A DNA stretch of 64,000 nt from Hyphomicrobium_A sp044507625 (GCA_044507625.1 JBIQJE010000006.1:62001-126000), one strand, 5' to 3'; positions 7,131 through 16,926 are shown, numbered from the stretch's first letter. The notes: generated by a model from the sequence alone, not told the origin. Numbers and translations are program-made.

Positions 7131-10097
7131 TCAGCTGCCCGTATTGCCGTTGAGTGCCGCCTCGACCAGCGCCTTTTGCTCGTGAAGGTGCTTCGAAAGC
7201 TGTCCCGTCGCCGTCGATGCGGACGCCGGACGCCCTGCATAAATCGGCCGTCTGTGCTTGGCGTCGGTGCGCTCCAGCACCCATTCGAGGTTCGGCTCGA
7301 TGAAGCTCCAGGCGCCCATGTTCTTCGGCTCCTCCTGGCACCAGACCACTTCCGCCTGCGGGAAGCGGCCGAGCTCGTGCACCAGCGCGCGCGCCGGAAA
7401 TGGATAGAGCTGCTCGACGCGGAGCAGATAGACGTTGTCGATGCCCTGGGCCTCGCGCGCGTCGTAGAGGTCGTAGTAGACCTTGCCCGTCGACAGCACC
7501 ACGCGCCGGATCTTGTCGTCCGATACGAGCTTGATCTTTTCATCCGGCTTGTACTGCGCATCGTCCCACAAGAGACGATGGAACGACGTCCCCGACGCCA
7601 TCTCGTCGAGCTTCGAGACGACCCGCTTGTGCCGCAGCAGCGACTTCGGCGTCATCAGGATGAGCGGCTTGCGGAACTTGCGCTTCATCTGCCGCCGCAG
7701 AATGTGGAAGTAGTTGGCGGGCGTCGTCACGTTCGCGACCTGCCAGTTGTCCTCCGCGCACAGTTGCAGATAGCGCTCCAGCCGCGCCGACGAATGCTCC
7801 GGCCCCTGTCCCTCGTAGCCGTGCGGCAGCAGGCACACGAGACCCGACATGCGCAGCCATTTGCGCTCGCCCGAAGAGATGAACTGGTCGAACACCACCT
7901 GCGCGCCGTTGGCGAAGTCGCCGAACTGCGCCTCCCACATCACGAGCGCGTTCGGCTCCGCCAGCGAGTAGCCGTACTCGAAGCCGAGCACCGCCTCCTC
8001 CGAGAGCATCGAGTTGATGACCTCGAACTTCGCCTGATCGTTGGCGACGTGCTTCAGCGGCGTCCAGCGGCGCTCGGTGTCCTGGTCGATCAGCACCGAA
8101 TGGCGCTGCGAGAAGGTGCCGCGCTCTGAATCCTGCCCCGACAGGCGCACCGGATAGCCTTCGTTCACCAGCGAGCCGAACGCCAGGTGCTCCGCCATCG
8201 CCCAGTCGATGCCGACACCGCTGTCGACCATCTCGCGCCGGCGGTCGAGCAGCCTGCGCACCACCTTGTGCGCGTTGAAGTCGGGCGGAATGGACGTGAT
8301 GCGGCGGCCGATGATCCTGAGGCGCTCGAGGTCGACGCCCGTCTCGCCGCGCCGTTCCTCGTCCTCGGCGAAGCCGAGGCCCGCCCAGCGCCCATCCAGC
8401 CAGTCGGCCCGGTTGGGCAGGAAGCTGTCTGCGGATTCGAACTCTTCCTCCAGGCGCGCGCGAAAACCCGCTTGCATCCGCTGGCTTTCCTCGCGCGGCA
8501 CGACGCCTTCCTCGTCGAGCCGCTTGGCGTAGATCTCCGTCACGGTCGGATGCGACTTGATCGCCTTGTACATCAACGGCTGCGTGAACATCGGCTCGTC
8601 AGCCTCGTTGTGGCCGTAGCGCCGGTAGCAGAACATGTCGATGACGACCGGCTTCTGGAACTTCTGCCGGAACTCGGTCGCGATCTTGGCGACGTGCACC
8701 ACCGCTTCCGGATTGTCGCCGTTCACGTGGAAGATCGGCGCTTCGATGATCTTCGCCACGTCCGAGCAGTAGGGCGACGAGCGCGAATGGCGCGGATTGG
8801 TGGTGAAGCCGATCTGGTTGTTGATGATGAAGTGGATCGAGCCGCCCGTGCGGTGACCCTTGAGGCCCGAGAGCCCGAAGCACTCGGCAACGACGCCCTG
8901 CCCCGCGAAGGCCGCATCGCCATGGATCAGCAGCGGGAGCACCGGCGTGCGCTCGCCCGGCTTGCATCCGCGCTGATCCTGCTTCGCGCGCACCTTGCCC
9001 AGCACCACCGGATCGACGATCTCCAGATGCGAGGGATTGGCCGTGAGCGACAGGTGCACGTTGTTGCCGTCGAATGCGCGGTCGGACGAGGCGCCGAGGT
9101 GATATTTCACATCGCCCGAGCCTTCCACGTCGTCGGGCTTGAACGAGCCGCCCTTGAACTCGTGGAAGATGGCGCGGTGCGGCTTCGCCATCACGTTGCC
9201 GAGCACGTTCAGCCGGCCCCGGTGGGCCATGCCGATGATGATGTCCTTCACCCCGAGCTGGCCGCCGCGCTTGATGATCTGCTCCAGCGCCGGGATCATC
9301 GATTCGCCGCCGTCGATGCCGAAGCGCTTCGTGCCGGTGTATTTCACCTCGCAGAACTTCTCGAAGGTCTCCGCTTCGATCAGCTTGTTGAGGATGGCGC
9401 GGCGCCCTTCCGGCGTGAAGCGGATCTCTTTCTCTTCGCCCTCGATGCGGTGCTGGATCCACGCCTTCTGCGCCGGGCTGGTGATGTGCATGTACTGCAC
9501 GCCGATGTGCCGGCAGTAGGTGCGGCGCAGGATGCGCAGGATCTGCCGCATCGTCGCCGTTTCGAGTCCCAGCACGCGATCGATGAAAATCGGCCGGTCG
9601 AGGTCGGCGTCCGTGAAGCCATAGGTTTCGGGCTTCAGCTCGCGGTGCACCTTGCGGTCCGCGAGGCCGAGGGGATCGAGATCGGCGGCCAGATGCCCCA
9701 TCACGCGGTAGGCGCGGATCAGCATCAGGGCGCGAATGGAATCCTGCGTCGCCCGCAACGACGCCGCCGGCGACATCTCGAAACCCAGCGCATGCGTGCG
9801 CTGCTGCAGCCGGTCGCGGATCGCCCGCTCGTTCGCCTCGTATTCGCCCGTCAGCGCCGCGACGAGGTCGCCGTTCTCGAGCAGCTCCGGCGCCGGCACG
9901 CCCCACGAGGGCCCGCGCTCGCCGTTGCGGGCGCCGGCCTGCTCCTCCTGCAGACTGTCGAAGAAGTGCCGCCACTCATCGCTCACCGAGCCGGGATTGC
10001 GCTCGTACTCGGTCTGCATGTCCTCCACGTAAGCGGCGTTGGCGCCGCCGAGGAAAGACGTGCGCAGGAAATCTTCGTTACGGGGATTGCGGGCCAT
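7131..10097 (-). CDS. sucA: 2-oxoglutarate dehydrogenase E1 component
   Basis: Thiamine-diphosphate-dependent decarboxylase of the 2-oxoglutarate dehydrogenase complex. The 988-residue length fits the family. Visible hallmarks are an N-terminal E2-binding segment (FLGGANAAYVEDMQ), the substrate and ThDP motifs GMAHRGRLNVLGNV and IHGDAAFAGQGVVAE, the GDNPEAVVHV/YGHNEADEP region, and the transketolase-like pyrimidine-binding domain (FEYGYSLAEPNALVMWEAQFGDF). ATG at 10097 is preferred over an in-frame TTG 12 bp upstream. It sits 138 bp downstream of sucD, so it may have its own promoter as well as read-through. Confidence 0.97.
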   Translation of the reverse strand: MARNPRNEDFLRTSFLGGANAAYVEDMQTEYERNPGSVSDEWRHFFDSLQEEQAGARNGERGPSWGVPAPELLENGDLVAALTGEYEANERAIRDRLQQRTHALGFEMSPAASLRATQDSIRALMLIRAYRVMGHLAADLDPLGLADRKVHRELKPETYGFTDADLDRPIFIDRVLGLETATMRQILRILRRTYCRHIGVQYMHITSPAQKAWIQHRIEGEEKEIRFTPEGRRAILNKLIEAETFEKFCEVKYTGTKRFGIDGGESMIPALEQIIKRGGQLGVKDIIIGMAHRGRLNVLGNVMAKPHRAIFHEFKGGSFKPDDVEGSGDVKYHLGASSDRAFDGNNVHLSLTANPSHLEIVDPVVLGKVRAKQDQRGCKPGERTPVLPLLIHGDAAFAGQGVVAECFGLSGLKGHRTGGSIHFIINNQIGFTTNPRHSRSSPYCSDVAKIIEAPIFHVNGDNPEAVVHVAKIATEFRQKFQKPVVIDMFCYRRYGHNEADEPMFTQPLMYKAIKSHPTVTEIYAKRLDEEGVVPREESQRMQAGFRARLEEEFESADSFLPNRADWLDGRWAGLGFAEDEERRGETGVDLERLRIIGRRITSIPPDFNAHKVVRRLLDRRREMVDSGVGIDWAMAEHLAFGSLVNEGYPVRLSGQDSERGTFSQRHSVLIDQDTERRWTPLKHVANDQAKFEVINSMLSEEAVLGFEYGYSLAEPNALVMWEAQFGDFANGAQVVFDQFISSGERKWLRMSGLVCLLPHGYEGQGPEHSSARLERYLQLCAEDNWQVANVTTPANYFHILRRQMKRKFRKPLILMTPKSLLRHKRVVSKLDEMASGTSFHRLLWDDAQYKPDEKIKLVSDDKIRRVVLSTGKVYYDLYDAREAQGIDNVYLLRVEQLYPFPARALVHELGRFPQAEVVWCQEEPKNMGAWSFIEPNLEWVLERTDAKHRRPIYAGRPASASTATGQLSKHLHEQKALVEAALNGNTGS

Positions 10098-10235
10098 TGC
10101 TGATCTCAACTCGTCGTCGATGCAGCGTAGATTGGGCGCGCAGGGGAAATGTTAGGTTAGGCGCCCGTGCGAGAGGATGTGTGCAGCGCAGCATACGCCG
10201 ACCGGACGTAAAAGCCACGCCCTAGAATTTGGCCT

Positions 10236-11141
10236 TTAGACTCGGGCCTTTAAGACATTCATCAGCGTCGTGCCCAGCGCGGCAGGGCTCGGCGCGATCG
10301 CGATGCCCGCGGAGCGCATCGCTTCGAACTTATCTTCCGCCTTGCCTTTACCGCCGGAAATGATGGCACCCGCATGGCCCATGCGCCGGCCGGGCGGCGC
10401 GGTGGCGCCCGCGATGAAACCGGCCATCGGTTTGGAACGCCCCTTCTTCGCCTCGGCCTTGATGAACTCGGCCGCCTCCTCTTCCGCCGAACCGCCGATC
10501 TCACCGATCATGATGATGGAATCGGTTTCCGGATCGGCGAGGAACAATTCCAGCACCTCGATGAACTCCAGCCCCTTCACCGGATCGCCGCCGATGCCGA
10601 CGGCGGTCGACTGCCCGAGCCCGGCGTCCGAGGTCTGCTTCACCGCCTCATAGGTGAGCGTGCCCGAGCGCGAGACGATGCCGACGCGCCCGGCCTTGAA
10701 GATGTTCCCCGGCATGATGCCGATCTTGCATTCGTTCGGCGTCAGGATGCCGGGGCAGTTCGGGCCCAGCAGCCGCGATCCCGATCCCTGCAGCGCGCGC
10801 TTCACCTTCACCATGTCGAGCACCGGAATGCCTTCGGTGATGGCGACGATGAAGGGAATGCCGGCGTCGATCGCCTCCAGGATGGCGTCGGCGGCAAAGG
10901 GCGGCGGCACGTAGATCGATGTCGCATCGGCCCCGGTAGCGGCCCGCGCCTCGGCAACGGTATCGAACAGCGGCACGTCGGCGAGCTCCGCGTCGGGATG
11001 CTTCGAGCCGCCCTTGCCCGGCGTCACGCCGCCGACGATCTGTGTGCCGTATGCCCGCGCCTGCTTGGTGTGGAAGGTGCCCTGGGCGCCCGTAATGCCC
11101 TGACAGATGACCTTAGTGGATTTGCCTACGAGAATTGCCAT
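10236..11141 (-). CDS. sucD: Succinyl-CoA synthetase alpha subunit
   Basis: The 301-residue alpha subunit holds the CoA-binding Rossmann domain and the active-site histidine that is phosphorylated during succinyl-CoA/succinate interconversion. The N-terminal CoA motif is seen in CQGITGAQGTFHT, NCPGILTPNECKIGIMPG is the ligase signature, and the catalytic His lies in GRRMGHAGAIISGG near residue 246. Partner gene sucC lies upstream on the same strand but 353 bp away; the two genes are normally adjacent or overlapping. Confidence 0.96.
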   Translation of the reverse strand: MAILVGKSTKVICQGITGAQGTFHTKQARAYGTQIVGGVTPGKGGSKHPDAELADVPLFDTVAEARAATGADATSIYVPPPFAADAILEAIDAGIPFIVAITEGIPVLDMVKVKRALQGSGSRLLGPNCPGILTPNECKIGIMPGNIFKAGRVGIVSRSGTLTYEAVKQTSDAGLGQSTAVGIGGDPVKGLEFIEVLELFLADPETDSIIMIGEIGGSAEEEAAEFIKAEAKKGRSKPMAGFIAGATAPPGRRMGHAGAIISGGKGKAEDKFEAMRSAGIAIAPSPAALGTTLMNVLKARV

Positions 11142-11494
11142 TTTGCCGTCCGTTGCCGCAGAGCCCTAGACCATGTCCCACTTCGGACCCTTCGCCCGAA
11201 GCGCAATCATCGGCCCAATCCCAAGACCGAAGCCGCCGGATCGCGATTCGAAGAGAGGCGATCGTGCTCTGGCCCCGCTCCCCACCAGTATGCTGCATTT
11301 TTCGGCCGATTTGTGCACCGCATCAAGATCGACTTTTTGCCCGGATGGCGCAATCGCCGGCACTCAACCGGGGAGATACGCTTTGGCCCGGCTGACGTCG
11401 CGAGAGACTTGAAGCGGTAGAGTGAACATCGACTTACGGAGATAGCCGCGTGCGCGGCCATGACGATGATTAGTCTGTCCTAGTGTCGGTAAAC
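11142..11494 (-). other. Unusual sucC-sucD spacer
   Basis: 353 bp separate sucC from sucD. The minus-strand frame 11363-11166 encodes a GTG-started 65-residue peptide ending ALRAKGPKWDMV; a second minus-strand frame (11461-11207) overlaps it. Neither has a good ribosome-binding site or a recognisable family, so coding is unproven. The segment near 11166-11250 (CTAGACCATGTCCCACTTC onward) looks like the degenerate palindromic elements common between rhizobial genes. An inserted repeat or an internal promoter is the likelier explanation. Confidence 0.45.
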
Positions 11495-12694
11495 CTAAGC
11501 CGCCGCCTTCACCGCTTCGGTGATCTTCCGGGCAGCGTCGTCGAGATCGTCGGCGGGCGTGATCTTCAGCCCGCTCTCGGCCATGATCTTCTTGCCGAGT
11601 TCGACGTTCGTGCCTTCCAGACGCACCACCAGCGGCACCGTGATGCCCATCTCGCGCGCCGCCGCGACGACGCCCTCGGCGATGATGTCACAGCGCATGA
11701 TGCCGCCGAAGATGTTGACCAGGATGCCCTTCACCGCCGGATCGGAGAGGATGATCTTGAACGCCGCCTGCACCTTTTCCTTCGAGGCGCCGCCGCCCAC
11801 GTCGAGGAAATTCGCCGGCTCCGCGCCATAGAGCTTGATGATGTCCATCGTCGCCATGGCGAGCCCCGCGCCGTTCACCATGCAGCCGATAGTGCCGTCG
11901 AGCTTCACGTAGGAAAGATCGTACTTCGACGCCTCGACCTCCGCCGGATCCTCTTCCGTGAGGTCGCGCATATCGAGGATGTCGGGGTGCCGGTAGAGCG
12001 CGTTGGAATCGAAACTCACCTTGGCATCAAGGCACGAAAGTGCGCCGTCCTTCGTTGTGATCAGCGGGTTGATCTCGAGCATGCTCATGTCCTTGGCGAG
12101 CATGAGGTTGTAGAGGTCCCCGATCAGCTTCACGCACTGGCCGACCTGCTTGCCGCTGAGGCCCAGCGCAAACGCGATGCGCCGGCCATGGAACGGCTGA
12201 TACCCGCTCGCCGGATCGATCGTCACTGAGACGATCTTCTCCGGGCTTTCATGCGCGACCTGCTCGATGTCCATGCCGCCGGCGGAGCTGGCGATGAACG
12301 CAACCCGCGATGATGCGCGATCGACCAGCGCCGAGAGATAGAGCTCCCGGTCGATGTCGACCCCTTCCGTCACATAGACGCGATTGACGGCGCGACCGTT
12401 GGCACCCGTCTGCGCCGTGACGAGCGTGGCGCCGAGCATCTGCTCCGCCGCCGCCTCGACCTCGGCGCGCGACGAGGCGATGCGCACGCCGCCCTTTTCC
12501 CCGGCCGAAGCCTCCTTGAACCGGCCCTTGCCGCGGCCGCCGGCGTGGATCTGCGCCTTCACCACGTAGACCGGGCCGGGAAGCTGCTGTGTCGCCTCCC
12601 CGGCCTCGCGCACATTGAATGCCACGAAGCCCTGCGGCGTCGGGATGCCGTACTGATGCAGCAGTTCCTTGGCCTGGTGCTCGTGGATATTCAT
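11495..12694 (-). CDS. sucC: ADP-forming succinyl-CoA synthetase beta subunit
   Basis: The 399-residue beta subunit binds nucleotide through an N-terminal ATP-grasp domain, opening MNIHEHQAKELLHQYGIPTP with KAQIHAGGRGKGRFK. The C-terminal CoA-ligase domain contains NGAGLAMATMDIIKLYGAEP and the loop GGGASKEKVQAAFKII. The length and lack of an extra C-terminal domain fit bacterial SucC. It begins 29 bp after the mdh stop, so mdh and sucC are co-transcribed. The downstream partner sucD is displaced by a 353-bp spacer. Confidence 0.96.
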   Translation of the reverse strand: MNIHEHQAKELLHQYGIPTPQGFVAFNVREAGEATQQLPGPVYVVKAQIHAGGRGKGRFKEASAGEKGGVRIASSRAEVEAAAEQMLGATLVTAQTGANGRAVNRVYVTEGVDIDRELYLSALVDRASSRVAFIASSAGGMDIEQVAHESPEKIVSVTIDPASGYQPFHGRRIAFALGLSGKQVGQCVKLIGDLYNLMLAKDMSMLEINPLITTKDGALSCLDAKVSFDSNALYRHPDILDMRDLTEEDPAEVEASKYDLSYVKLDGTIGCMVNGAGLAMATMDIIKLYGAEPANFLDVGGGASKEKVQAAFKIILSDPAVKGILVNIFGGIMRCDIIAEGVVAAAREMGITVPLVVRLEGTNVELGKKIMAESGLKITPADDLDDAARKITEAVKAAA

Positions 12695-12723
12695 GTGTCC
12701 CCCTGCGTTGATGAAGCCTGCCG

Positions 12724-13689
12724 TTACGCCTCGAGCTGCGGGGCGATCTTGGTGCAGGCGTCGACGAGGCCCTTCACCGATTCGACCGACTTGATGAACA
12801 TGTTGCGCTCGACGGCGTTGAGGTCGATCTCGACGATACGCTCGGCACCACCCGCGCCGACGATCACCGGCACGCCGACGTAGAGGCCCTTAACACCGTA
12901 CTCGCCGTTGAGGTAGGCAGCACAAGGTAGAATACGCTTCTTGTCCTTGAGGTAGCTGTCGACCATCTCCAGCGCCGAGGAGGCGGGCGCATAGTAGGCC
13001 GAGCCGGTCTTCAAGAGGGCTACGATCTCGCCGCCGCCCTTCCGCGTGCGCTCGACAATCTCGTCGAGACGCTCCTGCCGCATCCAGCCCATGCGGACGA
13101 CATCCGGCAACGGAATGCCGGCAACCGTTGAATAGCGCACGAGCGGCACCATATCGTCGCCATGGCCGCCGAGCACGAACGCGCTCACATCCTCGACGGA
13201 GATGCCGAGCTCAGAAGCCAGGAAGTGGCGGAAGCGCGCCGTATCGAGCACGCCGGCCATGCCCACCACCATGTTGCGCGGCAGGCCCGAGGCCTTCTGC
13301 AGCGCCCAGACCATGGCGTCCAGGGGGTTGGTGATGACGACGACGAAGGCGTTGGGCGCATACTTTTTGATGCCCGCGCCCACCTGCTCCATCACCTTGA
13401 TGTTGATGCCGATGAGGTCGTCCCGGCTCATGCCCGGCTTGCGCGGCACGCCGGCCGTCACGATGCACACATCGGCGCCCTCGATGTCGGCATAGGCGTT
13501 CGTGCCCTTGAGCTGGCAGTCGAAGCCCTCGACGGCGCCGGATTGGGCGAGATCCAGGGCCTTGCCCTGGGGCACGCCCTCCGCGATGTCGAAAATGACG
13601 ACATCGCCCAACTCCTTGAGACCGATCAGATGCGCGAGCGTTCCACCGATCATACCCCCGCCGATCAAGGCGATCTTCGTCCGCGCCAT
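12724..13689 (-). CDS. mdh: Malate dehydrogenase (LDH-like, alphaproteobacterial type)
   Basis: NAD-dependent malate/oxaloacetate oxidoreductase of the lactate-dehydrogenase-like MDH group. The 321-residue protein has the N-terminal NAD-binding motif IALIGGGMIGGTLAHL, substrate-loop arginines in GVPRKPGMSRDDL, and the catalytic His in VLGGHGDDMVPLVRYS. The ATG at 13689 (MARTKIALIGGG) follows a GGGAG sequence about 9 nt upstream; the 27 codons open above it lack homology. It is the first gene of the mdh-sucCDAB-lpdA run, so the promoter should lie in 13690-13913, shared with the divergent protease gene. Confidence 0.96.
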   Translation of the reverse strand: MARTKIALIGGGMIGGTLAHLIGLKELGDVVIFDIAEGVPQGKALDLAQSGAVEGFDCQLKGTNAYADIEGADVCIVTAGVPRKPGMSRDDLIGINIKVMEQVGAGIKKYAPNAFVVVITNPLDAMVWALQKASGLPRNMVVGMAGVLDTARFRHFLASELGISVEDVSAFVLGGHGDDMVPLVRYSTVAGIPLPDVVRMGWMRQERLDEIVERTRKGGGEIVALLKTGSAYYAPASSALEMVDSYLKDKKRILPCAAYLNGEYGVKGLYVGVPVIVGAGGAERIVEIDLNAVERNMFIKSVESVKGLVDACTKIAPQLEA

Positions 13690-13913
13690 CCTTGAGCTCC
13701 CTATTATCTCTGGAAATTGATTTGTGCGGCGACCGTCCGCAGGCGGTTGGGTCCGCCACAACTCGGTCACGTCTAGGTTTAGACTAGGCCTCTGAACAGG
13801 GAAAGCCCGGACATCGGCCCGGTTGCGCTACGCCAGAGTACGCGTTAGGCGCGCGTGCAGACGTTCGCATTGCGATAGACCTGGGCGGATGGTGGTCCGC
13901 ACCCGATGCGGAC

Positions 13914-14768
13914 ATGGGAGGGGAATTGCGGATAGCATTTCTCGCCGGACTGGCCGGAGCGCTGGCCAGCGGCTTCGCTTTGCTGATTGGACCCTACGCC
14001 GGTGCCGGCGACGGGGCGACCTATCTCGGCTTTCGCCTGCTCGATCTCGAAAACCAATCGGTGCGCTGGCAGACGCCGACCTTCGGTTCCGGCGCCGTCG
14101 TGACCTATGCCTTCGCGAACGCACCCGTCACCACGGCGGGCGCGCGCAACTGCGCCCGCATGCTCTCTCCTGAAGCGGCCTACGCCCCCTCGCATATTTC
14201 GGACGAGGCATTCCGCAACGAGGTCGCCGCCGCTTTCCGCATGTGGGAGGCCGTGGCGGATATCACCTTCCGCGAAACGTCGGACACCGAGACCGCCGGC
14301 ATCCTCATTGGCGCCCAGGCCGATCCCGTCGGCCGCGCCTTCACGAATGTTTCCCTGAAGGGCGAGGCCGAAGGGCGCAAGGTCATCGGCCGGTCGCTGA
14401 TCTGCCTCAACCCCCAGCAGCCCTGGAAAGTGGGCTTCGACGGCCGCCTCGACACCTACGACCTGCGTTACACCATGGCGCACGAGATCGGCCATGCCAT
14501 TGGCCTCGATCACCCGAGCGCCGCCGGCCAGCTTATGTCCTATCGCTACGACGAAAAGCAGGCCGGTCCGCAGGCCGGCGACATTCAAGGTGCCGTGCTG
14601 CTCTATGGGCCGCGGCCGGAAACGCGGAGCTTTGCAGCGACGCCCCCGGCAGAAACCGCAAACACCGCGCCCGATGCAGAAAACGGCAGGCTCTTTGGCA
14701 TTGGCGACCGGAGCGGGCAGCCCGCATCGGGCGTGACCACCGGAAGCCTGCCGGACAAGGCGCGCTGA
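13914..14768 (+). CDS. Matrixin-like zinc metalloprotease, exported
   Basis: A 284-residue protein with an N-terminal hydrophobic signal or anchor (about residues 5-27). The metzincin zinc motif HExxHxxGxxH is complete (His190, Glu191, His194, His200), followed by a Met-turn candidate Met208 in GQLMSY. This matches peptidase family M10A (matrixin). The segment RNEVAAAFRMWEAVADITFRE is the usual matrixin helix that precedes the active site. No obvious cysteine-switch prodomain or C-terminal secretion repeats are seen, and a Pro/Ala/Thr-rich tail follows residue 215. It is transcribed away from mdh. The substrate is unknown. Confidence 0.85.
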   Translation: MGGELRIAFLAGLAGALASGFALLIGPYAGAGDGATYLGFRLLDLENQSVRWQTPTFGSGAVVTYAFANAPVTTAGARNCARMLSPEAAYAPSHISDEAFRNEVAAAFRMWEAVADITFRETSDTETAGILIGAQADPVGRAFTNVSLKGEAEGRKVIGRSLICLNPQQPWKVGFDGRLDTYDLRYTMAHEIGHAIGLDHPSAAGQLMSYRYDEKQAGPQAGDIQGAVLLYGPRPETRSFAATPPAETANTAPDAENGRLFGIGDRSGQPASGVTTGSLPDKAR

Positions 14769-14825
14769 CAGAAGCTAGGCGCCCCACTCTACCGGAGAGC
14801 TACGGCGTCGACGACGACGCGCTCC

Positions 14826-15992
14826 TCAGGTTTCCGGCCCCGCATGGTCGCGACCCGCGCTGGTGTGGCTGTCATCGAGGGCCTCCGCGTGCCCCCGGGT
14901 CTTCCCCCGCGCCGCCACGTACGCGGTGCTGCGCATCTCCATCAGCCGGGAGACCGTGCGCTCGAAGGCCTTCGCGGTGCCGGCGTCCTCGCACAGTCCC
15001 GCCGGCTCCGCCGCCGCCGAGGCGATGAGACAAACGCGGTTGTCATAAAGAGTGTCGACGAGGTTGATGAAGCGGCGGACCACCTCGCGCCGATCCCGCT
15101 GCATCACCGGAATGCCGTCGACCAGGAGTGTATGATAGGTGTGCGCAAGGCTCAGGAAGTCGAGCGTGCCGAGCGGCGCCTCGCACAGCTCGGCAAAGGA
15201 AAAGCGCGCGACCCCCATGGCCGCGCGGGGCACGCGCAGCTGCCGTCCCTTCACCTTCAGGGTCTGGCTTTCCCCGGCGCCGCGTGCCGTCAGCCGGTCC
15301 CAGTGCGCGTTGAGCTCGGCGGCGGCGCGATCATCCGCCGGACTGAAATAAAGCGGCACCCCGGTGAGCTTCTCCAGCCGGTAGTCCTTCGCCGATTTCA
15401 GCTCGACGACATCCATGTGCGTCCCGATGAGCCCGATGAAAGGCACGAACAGCTGCCGGTTGAGCCCGTTCTCATAGAGCCCTGACGGCGCCGCATTCGA
15501 CGTCGTCACCACCACCACGCCGCTTGCAAAAAGGTGCTGAAACAACCGGCCGAGGATCATCGCATCGGCGATGTCGGTCACTTGCATCTCGTCGAAGCAC
15601 AGAAGCCGGGCCTCTTCGGCGATGCTCGCCGCCACCGTCGGGATCGGGTCGCCGTCAACGCTGCGGCGCGCGGTGCCGATGCGCTCGTGCACGTCGGCCA
15701 TGAACTCGTGGAAGTGGATGCGCCGTTTCGGCCCGAAGTCGACGGATGAGAAGAACAGGTCCATCAGCATCGTCTTGCCGCGCCCCACCTCACCATGGAC
15801 ATAGAGCCCGCGCGGCGGCGGCGTCCCCCCGCGGGAGAACAGCGCAAAGCGCCGGCTGCGCACCGGACGCCATGTAGAAATCCGGCGGGCGAGATGATCG
15901 AGGCTTTCAGCCACCGCGAGCTGCGCCGCGTCCGCCTCGAGATGCCCGGCCGCGATCTGTGCGTGCAGCTTGTCGATGGGATGGGATGCCAT
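14826..15992 (-). CDS. zapE: Cell division protein ZapE (AFG1-family ATPase)
   Basis: A 388-residue P-loop ATPase of the AFG1/ZapE family; E. coli ZapE acts on the FtsZ ring and mitochondrial homologues in protein quality control. Walker A is GEVGRGKT at 67-74 and Walker B lies in ARLLCFDEMQVTDIADAM. ATG 15992 (MASHPIDKLHAQI) is chosen because the upstream-open 27 codons do not resemble the family. The last 40 residues are hydrophilic and variable. It is convergent with the matrixin gene and divergent from the acetyltransferase gene. Confidence 0.9.
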   Translation of the reverse strand: MASHPIDKLHAQIAAGHLEADAAQLAVAESLDHLARRISTWRPVRSRRFALFSRGGTPPPRGLYVHGEVGRGKTMLMDLFFSSVDFGPKRRIHFHEFMADVHERIGTARRSVDGDPIPTVAASIAEEARLLCFDEMQVTDIADAMILGRLFQHLFASGVVVVTTSNAAPSGLYENGLNRQLFVPFIGLIGTHMDVVELKSAKDYRLEKLTGVPLYFSPADDRAAAELNAHWDRLTARGAGESQTLKVKGRQLRVPRAAMGVARFSFAELCEAPLGTLDFLSLAHTYHTLLVDGIPVMQRDRREVVRRFINLVDTLYDNRVCLIASAAAEPAGLCEDAGTAKAFERTVSRLMEMRSTAYVAARGKTRGHAEALDDSHTSAGRDHAGPET

Positions 15993-16243
15993 TTTCCTCA
16001 AATACTCCGCATCGCGCTCTAGACCGCAACCATCGAGGCGCGACGGAATGTCACCGAAGCGCAAAGGGCGCATAGAGCCGCCCGTGTACGCCGCAATGCC
16101 TTACGCCAGTGGAAATCCCGTCATCGGACCCGCATATTTGTGCAGTGCAATAGGCACCCGCGGCGCTGCACGCAAGCGGCGCCCGCGTGGATCCGACCCG
16201 GCGAGGACCTGGGCCGACGTGGAAATGCGGAGGGACTTGGGTA

Positions 16244-16819
16244 ATGAGCGAGCATCATCTGCCGCACGGGACCATACGAAAGCTTTGGCCCAACGAGGCA
16301 TGGAAGTTCCGCGATCACTTGCTGCGTCTCGATCGGTCAAGCCGCCAGATGCGTTTTGCCCACGGCGTGTCCGACGCTTTCATCGAGGACTACGCCGCGC
16401 GCATGGGAGACATGGGCGGCATCGTCTACGGGTTCTTCGACGGCGAGGAGGTACGCGCCGCCGCGGAGCTGAAGAAGCTCGGTGATACCTGGGGGCGCGA
16501 AGCCGAAGCCGCCTTCTCCGTCGAGCGCTCGCTGCAGGACCACGGCATCGGAACCGAGCTGATGGGCCGCGTGATCCGCGCTGCGCGCAACCGCGGTGTC
16601 CAGCACCTTTGCCTCACGTGCCTTGCCGACAACGGGAAGATGCAGGCGATCGCGCGCCGTTACGAAGCAGACCTGCGTTTCGAGTACGGCGAGGTCGTCG
16701 GCGAGATCGTTCCGTCGGGCGCCAACTACTTCTCTCTGCTCGCCGAGGCCGTCGAGGATCGCTTCGGCTACATGATGGCGGTGCTCGATCTGCAAACGCG
16801 TGTCGTCAACGCGGCGTGA
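16244..16819 (+). CDS. GNAT-family N-acetyltransferase
   Basis: A 191-residue protein with a GNAT core. Beta strands around VYGFFDGEEVRAAAELKKL lead to the acetyl-CoA pyrophosphate-binding stretch VERSLQDHGIGTELMGRVIRAA (Q/RxxGxG/A-like: QDHGIG) and a C-terminal strand with ANYFSLLAEAVEDRFGYMMAVL. ATG 16244 has an AGGGA ribosome-binding site about 8 nt upstream, better than the open frame 57 bp earlier. The substrate is unknown. It stands alone upstream of the histone-like gene. Confidence 0.8.
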   Translation: MSEHHLPHGTIRKLWPNEAWKFRDHLLRLDRSSRQMRFAHGVSDAFIEDYAARMGDMGGIVYGFFDGEEVRAAAELKKLGDTWGREAEAAFSVERSLQDHGIGTELMGRVIRAARNRGVQHLCLTCLADNGKMQAIARRYEADLRFEYGEVVGEIVPSGANYFSLLAEAVEDRFGYMMAVLDLQTRVVNAA

Positions 16820-16926
16820 CGGAAACGGGAGCGCGCGCGGTCGTTTCGCACCCGTTGTGATGTCGAAACCTCGCGCGTTGCGAACACGAAAAGTGCAACG
16901 AGAGTCTGCAGACAACGCTCCATGCC

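Noticed and set aside
8187..10103. 638-codon open frame on the plus strand across sucA
   Set aside because: Antisense shadow of a clear sucA; composition dominated by Arg/His/Ala/Asp from complementing GC-rich codons, and no domain is recognisable.
11173..11412. 79-codon plus-strand frame in the sucC-sucD spacer
   Set aside because: No ribosome-binding site or family similarity, and antisense to the operon; not supported as a gene.
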